Assembly: GCA_018873245.2 (NCBI GenBank) | Contig: JAEMBT020000008.1 | Span: 14,805,172-14,869,171 of the forward strand | From: Archegozetes longisetosus | Taxonomy: Eukaryota > Arthropoda > Arachnida > Sarcoptiformes > Trhypochthoniidae | Length of the DNA stretch: 64,000 nucleotides | Direction of reading: 5' to 3' | Part shown: piece after piece, positions 1 to 11,982 of the stretch | Position numbering within the stretch: the stretch's first letter is position 1 | How the letters are laid out: every line of letters starts with the position of its first letter | Program-made: the position numbers and the translations under genes | The notes under the pieces: model-generated | Databases searched by the model: none | What the model was told of the DNA's origin: nothing | What the model saw: the letters and a program-made list of their open reading frames with translations, nothing else

Positions 1-27
1 ATTAATAAAACTGATAGTCAGCAGAGA

Positions 28-3000
28 ATGGGCTCAAACGCATCAGTACTTCAGTGGCGATGTAAGAAATGTACCTATTCTTTGAATCCGACCGAGCGAT
101 CCACTTGTTCTTCATGTGGAAACAAGCGAGACTTCGAACCGATGATCGAAAACGAGATGAGAGACGACTCTCAGACGAGTCAGACTCTTGAGGATCAGTC
201 TGCGGAGCCATCGATTGATTGTGACTACTCTCTGCAGGACGAGAAGCGTCTTGATGACGATGAGAGTCCTGAGTTTTCCAGTGATGATAGTCAGACACAC
301 AACAGAGCAAGGCGGTAATAATTGTCATTTAACTGTATTGGTGATCACTTTCTCACAGAACAGTGTCGACTGTTTGTCTCATTTGAGATCTAGTTATACC
401 TGAAAAAATATTTGTTGTTCCACTTTTTCTAGTTTTCATTGAATTTTGTCAGAGTTTTAATGATAAAGATTACCGGAAATGTAGTAACGAATATAATCTG
501 CACGATTTTCTCATTTACTGTGATTGACTCATTGAATTCTAGTCTATTTAAGTCTAATTAAACTTATTAAAGCCTATTTAAACTAACTCGCATGTATTGG
601 TTGTAGAGACAATTATATCTTAGTAACACTGATAATAAAAGTATTGCTTGTTTTACTTTCAATTGCATGAAATTTATTTATTTTATTCTGCGTCTAACTT
701 TTCCAAAATGGGATTGGCTGTGAATATCAGTAAAATGGCAAATAATATTTCTATACATTAGCCAAAGCGATGATTTTAGTTTACTCGATAGTTGCTATGA
801 TTTTAGTGTCGCTCATTTTTAGAACTAATTCTTTTTGACAAAATCGCTTTTGTCTTGTTTTGACTCGATTTATGAGTGATAGCAAAGTGACTACTGAGTC
901 AAACTTAGTCGTATCGCAAAAAACAGAGCAATGATTCAAGTTAAAGCAAGTTTAGCATACATTTCAAAATAAGACAAATGCTTGGCTCATTCACCTTTTG
1001 TCTGTTTATTGAAGATTGGATCAGATGAACAAAATGTACTCTGAAATAATAGAATTTCATTTGTTTATATATAAAACAAACTTTCATATATCGGTTGCTG
1101 AGTAACGATTTGTTTTCATTCAATACGTCTATTGCTCTTTTAGAAACGATACTCAATCGGTGGACAACCAATCAATAGAAGAAGGTGCAAACGATTCGAA
1201 CAGTGAAGAACAAGAACTACAAATTAATAATTGGAGTGAACCGAAGAAACATTTCGAAAACTATTTAAAGACTGCACCTTCATTCGTCAGCCGTATAGGA
1301 ACTAACAGAACAAATCGTTTTAACAATAACCAAAATAATAGTCAAATCAATTTTTTGGAGAAAACATTTGTTAAATGTATTGGAAAAAAGAATCAGAAGT
1401 GGTTATGTCCGACGTGTGGTTTTCGGAACATATCTACTTGTTCTGAATGTGTTCACTGCCATAAAAAGAAGAGTCATTGCAATCCAATCAGTCAACTGAG
1501 TGCGGAATCTCAGAAATCAGTGCCATACGAAGGAATTAAGTGGAAGTGCCATAACTGCCAATTCCTTAATCTGCAAAACTGTTTCGAATGTGTTGTTTGC
1601 AGCTGTTTGCGACTTGAGATCGATTTGTTTAGTAAGAGCAAAACTATTTCTCATGCTGGTCTTTCATCTATTGTTTCTCCGATACATCTGGCAAATTCAC
1701 GAATCGTTAAGAGTTTAGGTGAATCGGCGAATAAGTGGTCGTGTGTTAAGTGTCGCTTCTTAAACATTCCTTCGTCTACAACTTGTATTATTTGTGAAAA
1801 CTATCGCGAATTCATACCACTATTCGATAAGAGAAACAATCCATTGCCGTTGAAGAATGGTATTAATGTGAGACAAGCCAAATTCAAAGAACGTCTCAAA
1901 AGACATGGTTCAGAAGGTTCTTCAAATGGAGAACAAAGTGACGCATCAACTCATGACGATTATCTTCAGCAACAAAATATAGGGAATAACTTGCCGGCGG
2001 TTCGAGTGAAGAGAAGCACTTCATTCAATGAAGTGACTTATGCTTTGATCGGAATCGCCAGAAATAAAGTTCTGAAACAATCTCAGTGTTTGCAAAAGGA
2101 AAGTTCAGTCACTAGTTCGAACTCAACTGATTCTCCGAGTCATCAAACAAGTAGTAGCACTACAACAATGATGGACGAAAATATAGTAGATCTCACCCAA
2201 GATGAAGAGATAGATGACTTGAACTGGTCGTGCAGTCACTGTTCATTTGCATTGAATCGATCGGAATCGTTAGTTTGTGATATGTGTGATACTCAACGTA
2301 ATAATAACTTAAATACAAACGACTCAAATGCTCAAAGATTGCAATCAAATCATACATCTGTTAACGGAGGCGTGATTTTGAATAACAACATAATCAATAG
2401 CAACAACAATAACAATATGAACGGTCAAAATACTAGTATAACAACGAACAACAGAATCTCTACTTCATTGCCAACCAATGGTTGGACTTGTATTAAATGT
2501 ACTTTAATTAATTCATATGATGACAATTACTGCACGGCTTGCGGTGGATCTAAGCTTAACAGCACTACAAATAAAAACTTTCAAACTTTGAAGCCTAATG
2601 AGAGTTGGGTCTGCAAACGATGTACTCTTAGAAATATGATAACAGCTAACAATTGTTCTGCTTGTGGTTATAAGAAGCAAGAATTTAGGAATAGTAGTAT
2701 TGCTATAGTTGAGGATAACGACGATGACGACGATATACTCATTGTAACACCTTCTACCTCATCGAGAAATAACGTTCAAAGACGTGATCTCACACGAAAC
2801 AAGTCTCAGTGGGAATGTTCGGCCTGTACTTTTCTCAATCCAAGCAGTCGTTATAGTTGTGAAATATGTCAACAGTCTAGAAGTATTCTTACTCTAAGAC
2901 CTGATTCCGCTCATCTTAACAACACTACCACTACTTCCAGACCTGATTCAAGCACTAGCACTTTGTGCCATGGAGAGAGTGAGTTAATGGAAACATTGCG

Positions 3001-5247
3001 TCGGATTGAAGAGAATGAAGCGAGAAGTCGTTGGGAACATATCGTTAGGTTTTGTAAGAATAGTAAAATCAATTTTGTTGACGACTCATTCCCTCCGATC
3101 TCAAAATCATTGTATTATAACGCTGAAGAATTGACAACTAATCATAATGTAAGTCAATGGTTGCGTCCGAAAGATATCAAAAGTGATGCTAATTCGAGCG
3201 TGAAATGGGCTGTGTTTAGAACGCCAATGCCTTCAGATATATCTCAAGGAATACTCGGCAACTGTTGGTTTTTGTCAGCTCTGGCTGTACTCGCTGAAAG
3301 ACCTGAACTGGTCAAGAGAGTTATGGTTACGCGTGAAATATGTCCAGAGGGCGCATATCAGGTGCGACTTTGCAAAGATGGCAAATGGACTACAGTTCTA
3401 GTCGACGACTTGTTGCCGTGTGACTCAAGAGGGCATCTTGTCTATTCTCAAGCTAAACGCAAACAACTTTGGGTTCCATTGATTGAGAAAGCATTGGCCA
3501 AGCTGCACGGATGTTACGAAGCACTGGTTTCTGGTCGAGCCATCGAAGGACTTTCAACTCTGACTGGAGCTCCCTGTGAATCAATTCCACTTCAAAGAAG
3601 TTTCTCACCAAACGAAGAAGGGATTGATGAAGACCTAGTTTGGGCTCAACTTTTGAGTTCGCGAGCAGCTGGCTTTCTTATGGGCGCGTCTTGTGGTGGA
3701 GGAAACATGCAGGTCAACGATAGCGAATACCACTCAGTCGGACTCAGACCAAGACATGCTTATTCTGTTCTCGATGTACAAGATATCGATGGAATCCGTT
3801 TAGTCAGACTAAGAAATCCTTGGGGTCACTATTCGTGGAAAGGCGACTGGTCTGACGGTTCGTCACTTTGGACACCATCGCTTCGTGAGCAATTGATACC
3901 TCATGGCGCGAGTGAAGGAGTCTTTTGGATGTCGTTCAGTGATGTTTTGAAGTATTTCGATTGTATTGATATCTGTAAAGTTAGACAAGATTGGAATGAG
4001 ATTCGACTTCAAGGGGTTTTGCCCTCGAATGCTTCAGATACTGAAAATTTAGCGATTATTGTATTTACAGTGGTTGAGGCGACAGAAGTTGAGTTCAGTT
4101 TGTTTCAAGAGGGACAGAGAAGTGCTGAAAGATCTCAGAGAAGTCAACTTGACTTGTGTGTTGTTGTTTTTCGAGCCGCAAACCCATCTAATGGTGACGT
4201 CGGGAAACTGGTTAAACACAGCAAGCGTCAAGTGCGAGGATTTGTTGGATGTCATGTCATGTTTGAACCTGGAATTTATGTGGTCGCATGCTTCGCATTC
4301 AACCACTGGCAAACCAGTCAGTAGTTCAAAATTGATTTGATATGAATTTTATTTGAAACTTGTTGATTTAATATAATTTTTTTATTAGGCATTGACAGTA
4401 TTGAACAATATCCTAAATTCCTTCTTGCAATGCATAGTTCAAAACGTTTATTGGTTGAGACCGTCTCTCCCACAACTTTTATCTTAGCTGATGCTATAAT
4501 CAATCTAACACTCTCTAAAGGACAGCGACATGAGGTGAGCAAACTTTGTCATTAAATTGGAATTCAATTTGATTCATCTAATTGCAATTGATTTGATTAG
4601 GGGCGCGAAGGAATGACTGCCTACTACTTAACTAAAGGCTGGGCAGGTCTTGTAGTTGTGGTCGAGAATAGGTTTCCCGATCGTTGCATTCAAGTGATCT
4701 GTGATTGTTCTGAGAGTATTAATGTTGTTTCCACAAGAGCTACATTAAGAACTGTCGATAGTATACCTCCATTGCACAGGTAGGTATTCATTTACTTTAC
4801 AATTGAAACTTAATAATTTGCGATAGCAATAAGTAAAAGGCCGTTCATGTCAACCTTCCTGTGACACACAGCAATCTGCTGCCAAATTTGATTTGTAATT
4901 TGCTTCGATTACTATATTAAACATGAAATAGGTTGATTAAAATTTTCAATATAACGGTCTGATGGAAAGCATGCTACCACAATCATCACTCTTGGTTGCT
5001 ATCGAGGATTATTAAGTTTTTGAGTTTACAAATTGAAAGAGTTAAAACTGACTGTTTTATCTTCATCAGACAAGTAATCATTGTTTTAACCCAGTTGGAA
5101 GGGAGCGGTGGCTTCTCAATAGCTCACCGGTTAACACACCGCGTTTCTTTCACAAGTGGACTCCACGATTGGGGTCCGATTGGGACCAACCACGTGCCAT
5201 CAATCGATCGGAAAGTGTTCGGTCTTCACGCTCCCAGACCTTTATAA
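28..5247 (+). CDS. CAPN15: Calpain-15 / small optic lobes-type cysteine protease
   Basis: Five exons join in phase: 28-314, 1144-4316, 4389-4534, 4601-4779 and 5070-5247, giving 1320 residues. The protein is a non-classical calpain of the SOL family, an intracellular cysteine protease. Eight RanBP2-type zinc fingers (W-x-C-x2-C-x10-C-x2-C) start near residues 10, 182, 229, 294, 457, 543, 584 and 652, separated by Asn/Ser-rich linkers. The calpain catalytic core follows: Cys803 in GNCWFLSA, His967 in RPRHAYSV and Asn987 in RNPWG, so the triad is intact. The C-terminal SOL-homology region ends in GLHDWGP and LHAPRPL. The ATG at 28 lies nine codons before the first finger, as in animal orthologues, but the frame is open to the window edge, so an upstream exon cannot be excluded. 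From family memory, human CAPN15 is about 1086 residues and fly SOL about 1600. An AATAAA lies at 5315-5320. Confidence 0.95.
315..1143 (+). other. Intron 1 of CAPN15, no other content seen
   Basis: An 829-bp AT-rich intron with donor GCG|GTAATA and acceptor CTCTTTTAG. Exon 1 ends two bases into a codon and the next exon supplies the third (CG + A = Arg), which supports the join. I see no second gene in it. Confidence 0.8.
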
Positions 5248-5314
5248 CTACTTACCAGTTAACATTTCAAGCTTTTGGTCATCTCTACTCACTGTAATTA
5301 ACGTCGATTATTTA

Positions 5315-5329
5315 AATAAACATTTTATT
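5315..5329. terminator. Back-to-back poly(A) signals between CAPN15 and SDAD1
   Basis: AATAAA on the + strand (5315-5320) and AATAAA on the - strand (TTTATT at 5324-5329) sit three bases apart in the 137-bp gap between the stop codons of two convergent genes. Each is 56-68 bp beyond the stop codon it would serve, so this is probably a compact shared polyadenylation element. Confidence 0.65.
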
Positions 5330-5384
5330 AATATTTAATTACTAAAATTTCAAATGTTCTTAATTTAAAAATGTATTTAAATTT

Positions 5385-7728
5385 TTATTTGATTTGTTTG
5401 CACTTTTTGATTAAAGCGTTTCGTAATGCAATTTGTTTGTCTTTAAATGATCTCTTCTTTTTACCCTTAATTTTATGCTTAATCATCATAAACGCCTTAT
5501 TCTTCTTATTTTCATTTTTGTTTTTACTCGCGTAAGGATTCATTTTGCCTTTTTTGGCGCCATATTTTCCTCTATCTTCACGACCAGTCATGACTGTCTC
5601 TAAACGCGACTCTTTATCAGATCGACTCTTTTTGTAGATCCTTTCGATAGCATTCAATGGAACAATTTCTTTGCTCTCAAGTAAACTTGTGCTTTCCGGT
5701 TCATCTGATTTTGCATTTTTATTGAATCTTCGAGGCTTTGCCGCCTGAATCTGCTTAGAAAGTTGTGCTAATTTCACTTTACGGAACTCTTCTTGTGTTA
5801 AAATGCGTGACGAAGATATGAGGGCAGCTTTTTGTATTTGGTCTTCAGATGACACGTTTTCATTTTCATTAGCATTTGGTACTTCTTCATCTTCTGAATG
5901 GCTGACATCTACCCAACTGCCGTCATCGCTCATTTCGGCCTCACTATCATCTTCATCGCTATCATATTGTTCATCGTTGCTTTCAACTGTCTGATTTAGT
6001 ACTTCTGCGCCATCAACAAAATCAGTTGAACTCAATTCTCCATATTGTTTCTGTTTGAGCTCAGCGCTCGCTAACGTAGGCTTTGCTCTGTCTTTCTTTT
6101 TGAGTAAATTTGGATTCTTTACTCTAAACAATTGTATTAAAGACTTTGAAGCCATGGAAACATTTTTATCTCTATATGATTTATATTCAGCTAAATCTTG
6201 TAACAAGTCCTCATTCATAACAAGAGGACAACGCGCACAAAGTTCACGAATAGAATTGAGTCCTACTGCCATAACTTCGCTTGAGTTACGTTCACTCACA
6301 AAATTGTTGGCAATTGTCTTAAGAATAGGTTCGATCACATCAGGCGGTACTAACTCATGAGCTGCTTGTGCGGTGTATTGTAATATTTTAGTTACTTCTC
6401 TTTGATGCGGCTGAAGAAAGCGTTGTAGGAATGGGTAAAAATTCAGTAAAAATAGTTCATGAATACCAACTAATCTTGAAATCAAGTTCATAACCATTAA
6501 TTTAACTTCGAAACGTTCGTTCATTGTTTCGAGAGATTTGAATAATTTTTCAGCCATTGATTGCGGATCATGTATCAGATGAATAGCAGAGAAATTGAAA
6601 GACACAGCTTTGGTTTTCTTTTTAGCTTTTTTAACAACTTGTTTAGTTCTCTGAAGAATTCTCTTTCTTTTACGAGTCTTCTTGTTAACCCTATTAGCCA
6701 TCGCTACCTCTTGAGCATTCGGTACATTATCATCTTCTGATTCACTATCGCTGTCATCGCTCTCATCCTCATCTTTTCCGAGAAAGAACTTCAGGGCCGC
6801 CACTAATATCTGAAGAATTAATGAAAATTATTACAAACTATTGAGTTTTGATGGGAAAATAGCTTTACTTTGGTTATTTTTGAGAAACATGCGGTCGCGA
6901 TCACGTTAACTGTCTTCGCGTCTTTCCAGATATTTTTATTGTAAAGTTCAACCATAATTTCTAAAGAAATCTTTGCTGCGACTATATTACTATCTTTCAG
7001 CATCGAAAACATGAAATTCTGTAACGCCTTATGGAAGAAAAATTGCGTAAAATTAAAAACTCTAGTGACAAGTAACTTGTCAAATTTTTGTTAATCATCG
7101 AATACTTACTGTGTTTAGTTTCGCGTTTTTATTTTTAGAATTCGTATTTTTGATATCAGATATAATGTGCGTTCTTAAGAATGACCTCAAGCTTTTGTCC
7201 TGACATCGAAGCAATTCAAAAAACAAGGCCAACAAATCTGTGGCAGATAGAAGTGATTTATTGCGGAGCAATATCAAGGCACGACATATGGTCTAAAATC
7301 AAATTAAAATCATTTTGATAATAGTTGCAATTAAGTCGATAACTGATTGATTGATACCATTCTGACTTCTTGATGCAAATTAGTTGCAAACTGTTTCAAC
7401 GTATTCATCAATTCGTTTGGAAATTCTGCCAATTCTTCTGGATAGCAGTGACTCACTTGTGCCAAAAACATTACCAATTCTTGAAAATTTTTGTCATTGG
7501 AGCTTGGATTGAATTGAAAAACTTGAAGAATAGCTTTATAATGACTGTGTTGTTGACAAAACTGTTGATCAAATGATTTATTGAAAAATAGTTTAATATA
7601 TTTTGAATCAATTTTGTTGAAATAAACCAAATCCTGACCTCATCTTTATATCCATTTGGATCTCTTTTAATACAGTTTTGTAACTGTGGTAAATTTGAAG
7701 GCAACTGGTTGTTCACTCTTTTGCCCAT
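5385..7728 (-). CDS. SDAD1: SDA1 homolog (60S ribosome biogenesis factor)
   Basis: Five exons on the minus strand: 7728-7639, 7561-7358, 7292-7110, 7027-6869 and 6809-5385, all joined in phase 0. They give 686 residues, against 687 that I recall for human SDAD1. SDA1 is a nucleolar protein needed for maturation and export of pre-60S ribosomal subunits. Landmarks in order: N-terminal [111 protein letters not shown], then [13 protein letters not shown] long acidic stretch and a Lys/Arg-rich tail that fits nucleolar targeting follow. The start is the ATG at 7728, which directly precedes the conserved N-terminus. Introns are 59-82 bp. The gene faces CAPN15 tail to tail, and its 5' end faces ACADM across 1.65 kb. 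Confidence 0.96.
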
Positions 7729-9380
7729 TTTATTAACCCACTATTTAATTAATCTTAATTAAATGCAATTTTTAACTAGTCAGCAAAAGTTAGTCTCACA
7801 TATAACGAAAACATGAAACACATGTCATTTCAAACCTTTTAACTTAAATGCAACTAAACGTTAATACAATTGGCTGAAAATTGTAGGCTTTGAAGCGCTT
7901 TATTCAAAATATCAATCAATTCGTTATAGCTTTGATTATTACTAGTTTAAGTTATATTATTATTAATAAATAATAGATACTCAATTGAATAGTAAAATAT
8001 CTGATAAAACATATCTAATATCTTTACATAAAAATTGATTAATAAACTAGAACTAGTCTTGGTAGAGAATTTTTAGTTTCAAATTTCAAATTTTTATGGA
8101 TGTGATCATTTTGAAGATTAATGCTTCAAAACAATTTAATTATTTTTATTTTTCTTATTATGTTTTATTGGAACATTAATGACCTGCTCAAATAAGTCTA
8201 ATTTTGCTACATTTTGACTCTATCAGTCAAATCTGAATTTATTGATCTAATCGTTATTTCAGATCAAATGTTTTCGGATATGTGCTTGGCTACTGAATCG
8301 TCATTCTTCTATTATTTTAATCAAAATTATTTCAAAAATAAAGAAAAAGATTTAAAAATTGTTTTTCAAAAACCAAATCTAACTCAATGACAATCCTTTA
8401 TCTAGTGAGTGAATTATTATCAAACGAGACATTGAAATATTCGTTATCTCAATAAAAATCCAAAAGTCATGACAAAAGTTAAAGTTCAACTAAAAAACTC
8501 AGATAAAAAAGTGCAGATATGAACCTACGTTTGGGTAAAACTCAAATGAATACCAAATTTTAGGTGATTATCATATCATTCAAGGATTTGTTGAGGAGAA
8601 AAGAAAAATCTTAGAATAGAGTACTTTGAAAAGTTGAAAATCCGGGTAAGTTACTGATGATTGTAACTAGCAATCAACCTAAGTCATAACAAGTTTAGAC
8701 TTTATGCAAGTTTTCCTTTAGTTTAAAATTGAGGACTTTATAAACTAATGAAAGTTAAATATTTGAAGTACTTCTTAAGAAGTGAAATTGAATCATTTTC
8801 AAATTAAGTCATAGGTCTATCGTTACGCGTTATTTGAATGTCACTTAAAATTGAGTTAAAACATTTCATTTATCGGATTTATTCAAACAAAACGATTTAA
8901 TGTAGTATTATGTAAGCTGAAAAACAGTTGATGAGATATTAAATTAAAGTTTAGAAAAGAAGTTGTTAAGTAACTAAAATTATAGAATAAGGGAAGCGAT
9001 TGCTTCGAGTGAAATAACATTGAAGGCAAAAATAAAGTAAATGTAATACTATTTGTGTTGCGTTCACTCAAAGTTGTTTTCGAATATTTGTGTTTATCTT
9101 AACTGAGACGTCATCACTGAAACTGATTGGTTTGAGTGCAAGACTTGTCCTCTATTTTAATCTCTAGTTCTTTGCTCTTTGGATTTTAGACTAAACTTAT
9201 TATCAAAGACTTCTAGTTATTAATTCATTTGATTATAAATATAAAAAGAACTTAAGGTATAGTTAAACAGTTTTCAAATTGAAACAACTGATTGATGTAT
9301 TAGTCATTTTTCAATTTATTTTTGTTAGCAACAAATTATTTTTTAACTTAAATTATTCTTAATTCAAATACGAAATAGAA
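7729..9380. other. Intergenic spacer between divergent SDAD1 and ACADM
   Basis: AT-rich spacer between the start codons of two divergent genes, presumably holding both promoters. I see no coding region, RNA gene or long repeat in it. An ORF on the minus strand near 8883-9071 shows no family resemblance and looks like chance. Confidence 0.6.
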
Positions 9381-10734
9381 ATGTTGTCAAAAATTTCACG
9401 TCAAGTCATTTGCCAATTGCATCGAAAGTCACTGAAAGTGTCTAATCATTTACGAAGCTTTGCGTCGGCTTCACCACAACAGTCACAGACACAACAACTC
9501 AGTGGTTTTGGATTCGAATTGACTGAAGACCAGAAAAATATCTTGGAGTTGGCGCAAAAGTTCACGCGGGAAGAGATAATACCGAAAGCAGCACATCACG
9601 ACAAGACGGGAGAATATCCATGGGATATTATCAAAAAAGCTCATGCTTTGGGTCTCATGACTTCAAGTATTCCACCAGAATATGGTGGACAAGGACTCAC
9701 TCTTTTCGACCACTGTTTAATCGATGAGGCGATCGCTTATGGTTGTACTGGAATCGGGACTGCACTAACATCTAATACTTTAGGTCAGGCACCAGTCTTA
9801 CTGTTTGGTAATGAAGAACAGAAGAAGGAATATTTGGGTAGATGTACTGCAGAGGCAGTCGTATGCGCCTATGCCGTCACTGAACCTGGCACTGGAAGTG
9901 ATGTCGCAGGCGTTAGGACTAAGGCAGAGAAGAACAAAGACGGAGATTATGTTCTCAATGGACAGAAGATGTGGATCACGAATGCAGGCCACGCCAATTG
10001 GTACTTTGTGTTAGCCCGAACTAATCCCGATCCCAAAGCTAAGACTAACGAAGCCTTCACTGGTTTTATTGTCGAACGAGACTCTCCTGGACTTATCGTT
10101 GGAAGAAAAGAGTGGAATTTGGGTCAGAGAGCTTCAGACACTCGAGGAATTACTTTTGAGAACGTAGTCGTTCCTAAAAAGAATGTATTAGTCGGCGAAG
10201 GAAAAGGCTTTCGTATAGCTATGGGAGCTTTCGATCTGACGCGGCCACCGGTTGCTGCCGGAGCTGTTGGTTTGGCTCAACGAGCTTTTGATGAAGCGAC
10301 AAAGTATTCGCTTGAACGCAAAACTTTTGGTGTTCCCATAGCTCAGCATCAAGCCGTTCAATTCATGTTAGCCGATATGGCCATTGGTATCGAGACCTCA
10401 AGAATGGCCTACTTGCGGGCTGCCTGGGAGTTCGATAGGGGAAATCGCAACACTTACTGGGCTTCTATTGCCAAATGTTTGGCTGGAGATGTAGCCAACA
10501 AAGCAGCTGCTGATGTAAGTCTAAGTTCCTGTAATTGTCATATTTTCTAATAAATTTGCTCTAAAACTATTGATTCTATTGTAGGCCGTTCAGATCTTCG
10601 GCGGTGCCGGCTTTAATTCTGAGTATCCTGTTGAGAAACTGATGAGAGATGCGAAGATATTCCAAATATATGAGGGAACAGCTCAGATTCAAAGAATTAT
10701 CATTGCAAGAGAACATTTGAATAAAGCTAAATAA
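9381..10734 (+). CDS. ACADM: Medium-chain acyl-CoA dehydrogenase, mitochondrial
   Basis: Two exons, 9381-10514 and 10585-10734, join in phase 0 (donor GAT|GTAAGT, acceptor TTGTAG) into 427 residues; human ACADM is 421. The enzyme catalyses the FAD-dependent first step of mitochondrial beta-oxidation of medium-chain acyl-CoAs and passes electrons to ETF. The first 35 or so residues are rich in Arg, Lys and Ser with few acidic residues, which fits a matrix-targeting peptide. Family signatures are visible: [30 protein letters not shown], the FAD/tetramer helix [16 protein letters not shown], and GGAGF followed by [10 protein letters not shown]. Glu408 in that last motif is the expected catalytic base (Glu376 of the mature human enzyme). 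Other ACAD classes place this residue differently, which favours the medium- or short-chain group. An AATAAA lies at 11044-11049. No defect seen. Confidence 0.95.
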
Positions 10735-11982
10735 GGATTCGTATTTCTAACTTTTTTAAGCTGATTCTTATTTTAATAACCATATTCATATTTTTAATCA
10801 ACATATTTTTATTGTTGAAAAATGCAACTCAATGCAAAAGTACGATATAAATATCAAATTGTATAATAGATATTTCCTAATGTTATTCATACTTTCCTAA
10901 GCATTAAAAGCCACTTGAATTATACACTTTCATAATTGTAAAGTGAACCCAATTATCGCATGTTTGCGAAATGATTTTACTTGACTTCTATCTCAAACGT
11001 TTATTTTAGATTAATTCGATTATACCTATATTAATCCGTTATGAATAAATATTTGTATTCCGTTCTATTTAACAATAGTTATGCATTTTATTAGTCAATA
11101 AAATCTATTCGAACAATTCGTAGAACACACCTGTTTCAATTATTTCAATTTTCTTCTATTTTTAGAAAATTTAACAAATATGAAAATAAATAGTATCACA
11201 AATAAATGATTCATATGAAAAATTTGAAAATTTGTGCAAAAAACTATTTTAAATTAAGGAATCAAAGTGACAGATTCGTGAGCAAATCAATATCGATAAA
11301 ATGAGATAATATTAGATCTCAACTGATTTATACCTGAATTGGTTCATACTAGTGACAATAAGGACGTCATGTGTCTTTTGGTGACTAGTTCAGAAGATAT
11401 ACGGTAACCAGATCTGAGAAACTGTTTCCTAAACAATTCTCAGAAACTTTTAGTGGAGTTTTACAATAATTCAATTTCAATAATCATTGAAATATAGGCA
11501 CTCAAAATCAAATATATATTGTTTTTATCGATAAGAAATGTTTAAAACCTTTGTAGTTAGTTATCAACTTAATAGAATAATTACTAAGTCACTATCTGAC
11601 CGAAAGCTACATATAGCTACCCATTTGATTAAAATTTGTTATAATTTAAAAATATAGTTAAGGCTATGAAAACCAATCAAAATTCATATTAAGCTCTCTT
11701 AAGGAAACCAATAAATATAAATTAAGTTCAAATAAAATAATGGATGAGATTGTGAGTCGACACAATGTATCGATCAAGTCAACTAACAATTAGATCATTA
11801 TTGAAATGCTAATTAGTACTCGCATTAGCCTCACTTTTGTTAAGTATCACTAGTTCAAGAATAAATCCCCACATCTATAATAAAAACTTCAATAATGATA
11901 ATTGTCTTTAGATTTGTTCATTAGATTAGATAAACTTTTTTAAGTCCTATAATAAATTTGTTGAGTCTGAAGCTGAAGAAAA
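10735..11982. other. Intergenic spacer between convergent ACADM and ATP10-like gene
   Basis: AT-rich DNA holding the 3' untranslated regions of the two convergent genes, with several AATAAA-like words (for example 11044-11049). No coding region or RNA gene recognised. Confidence 0.6.
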
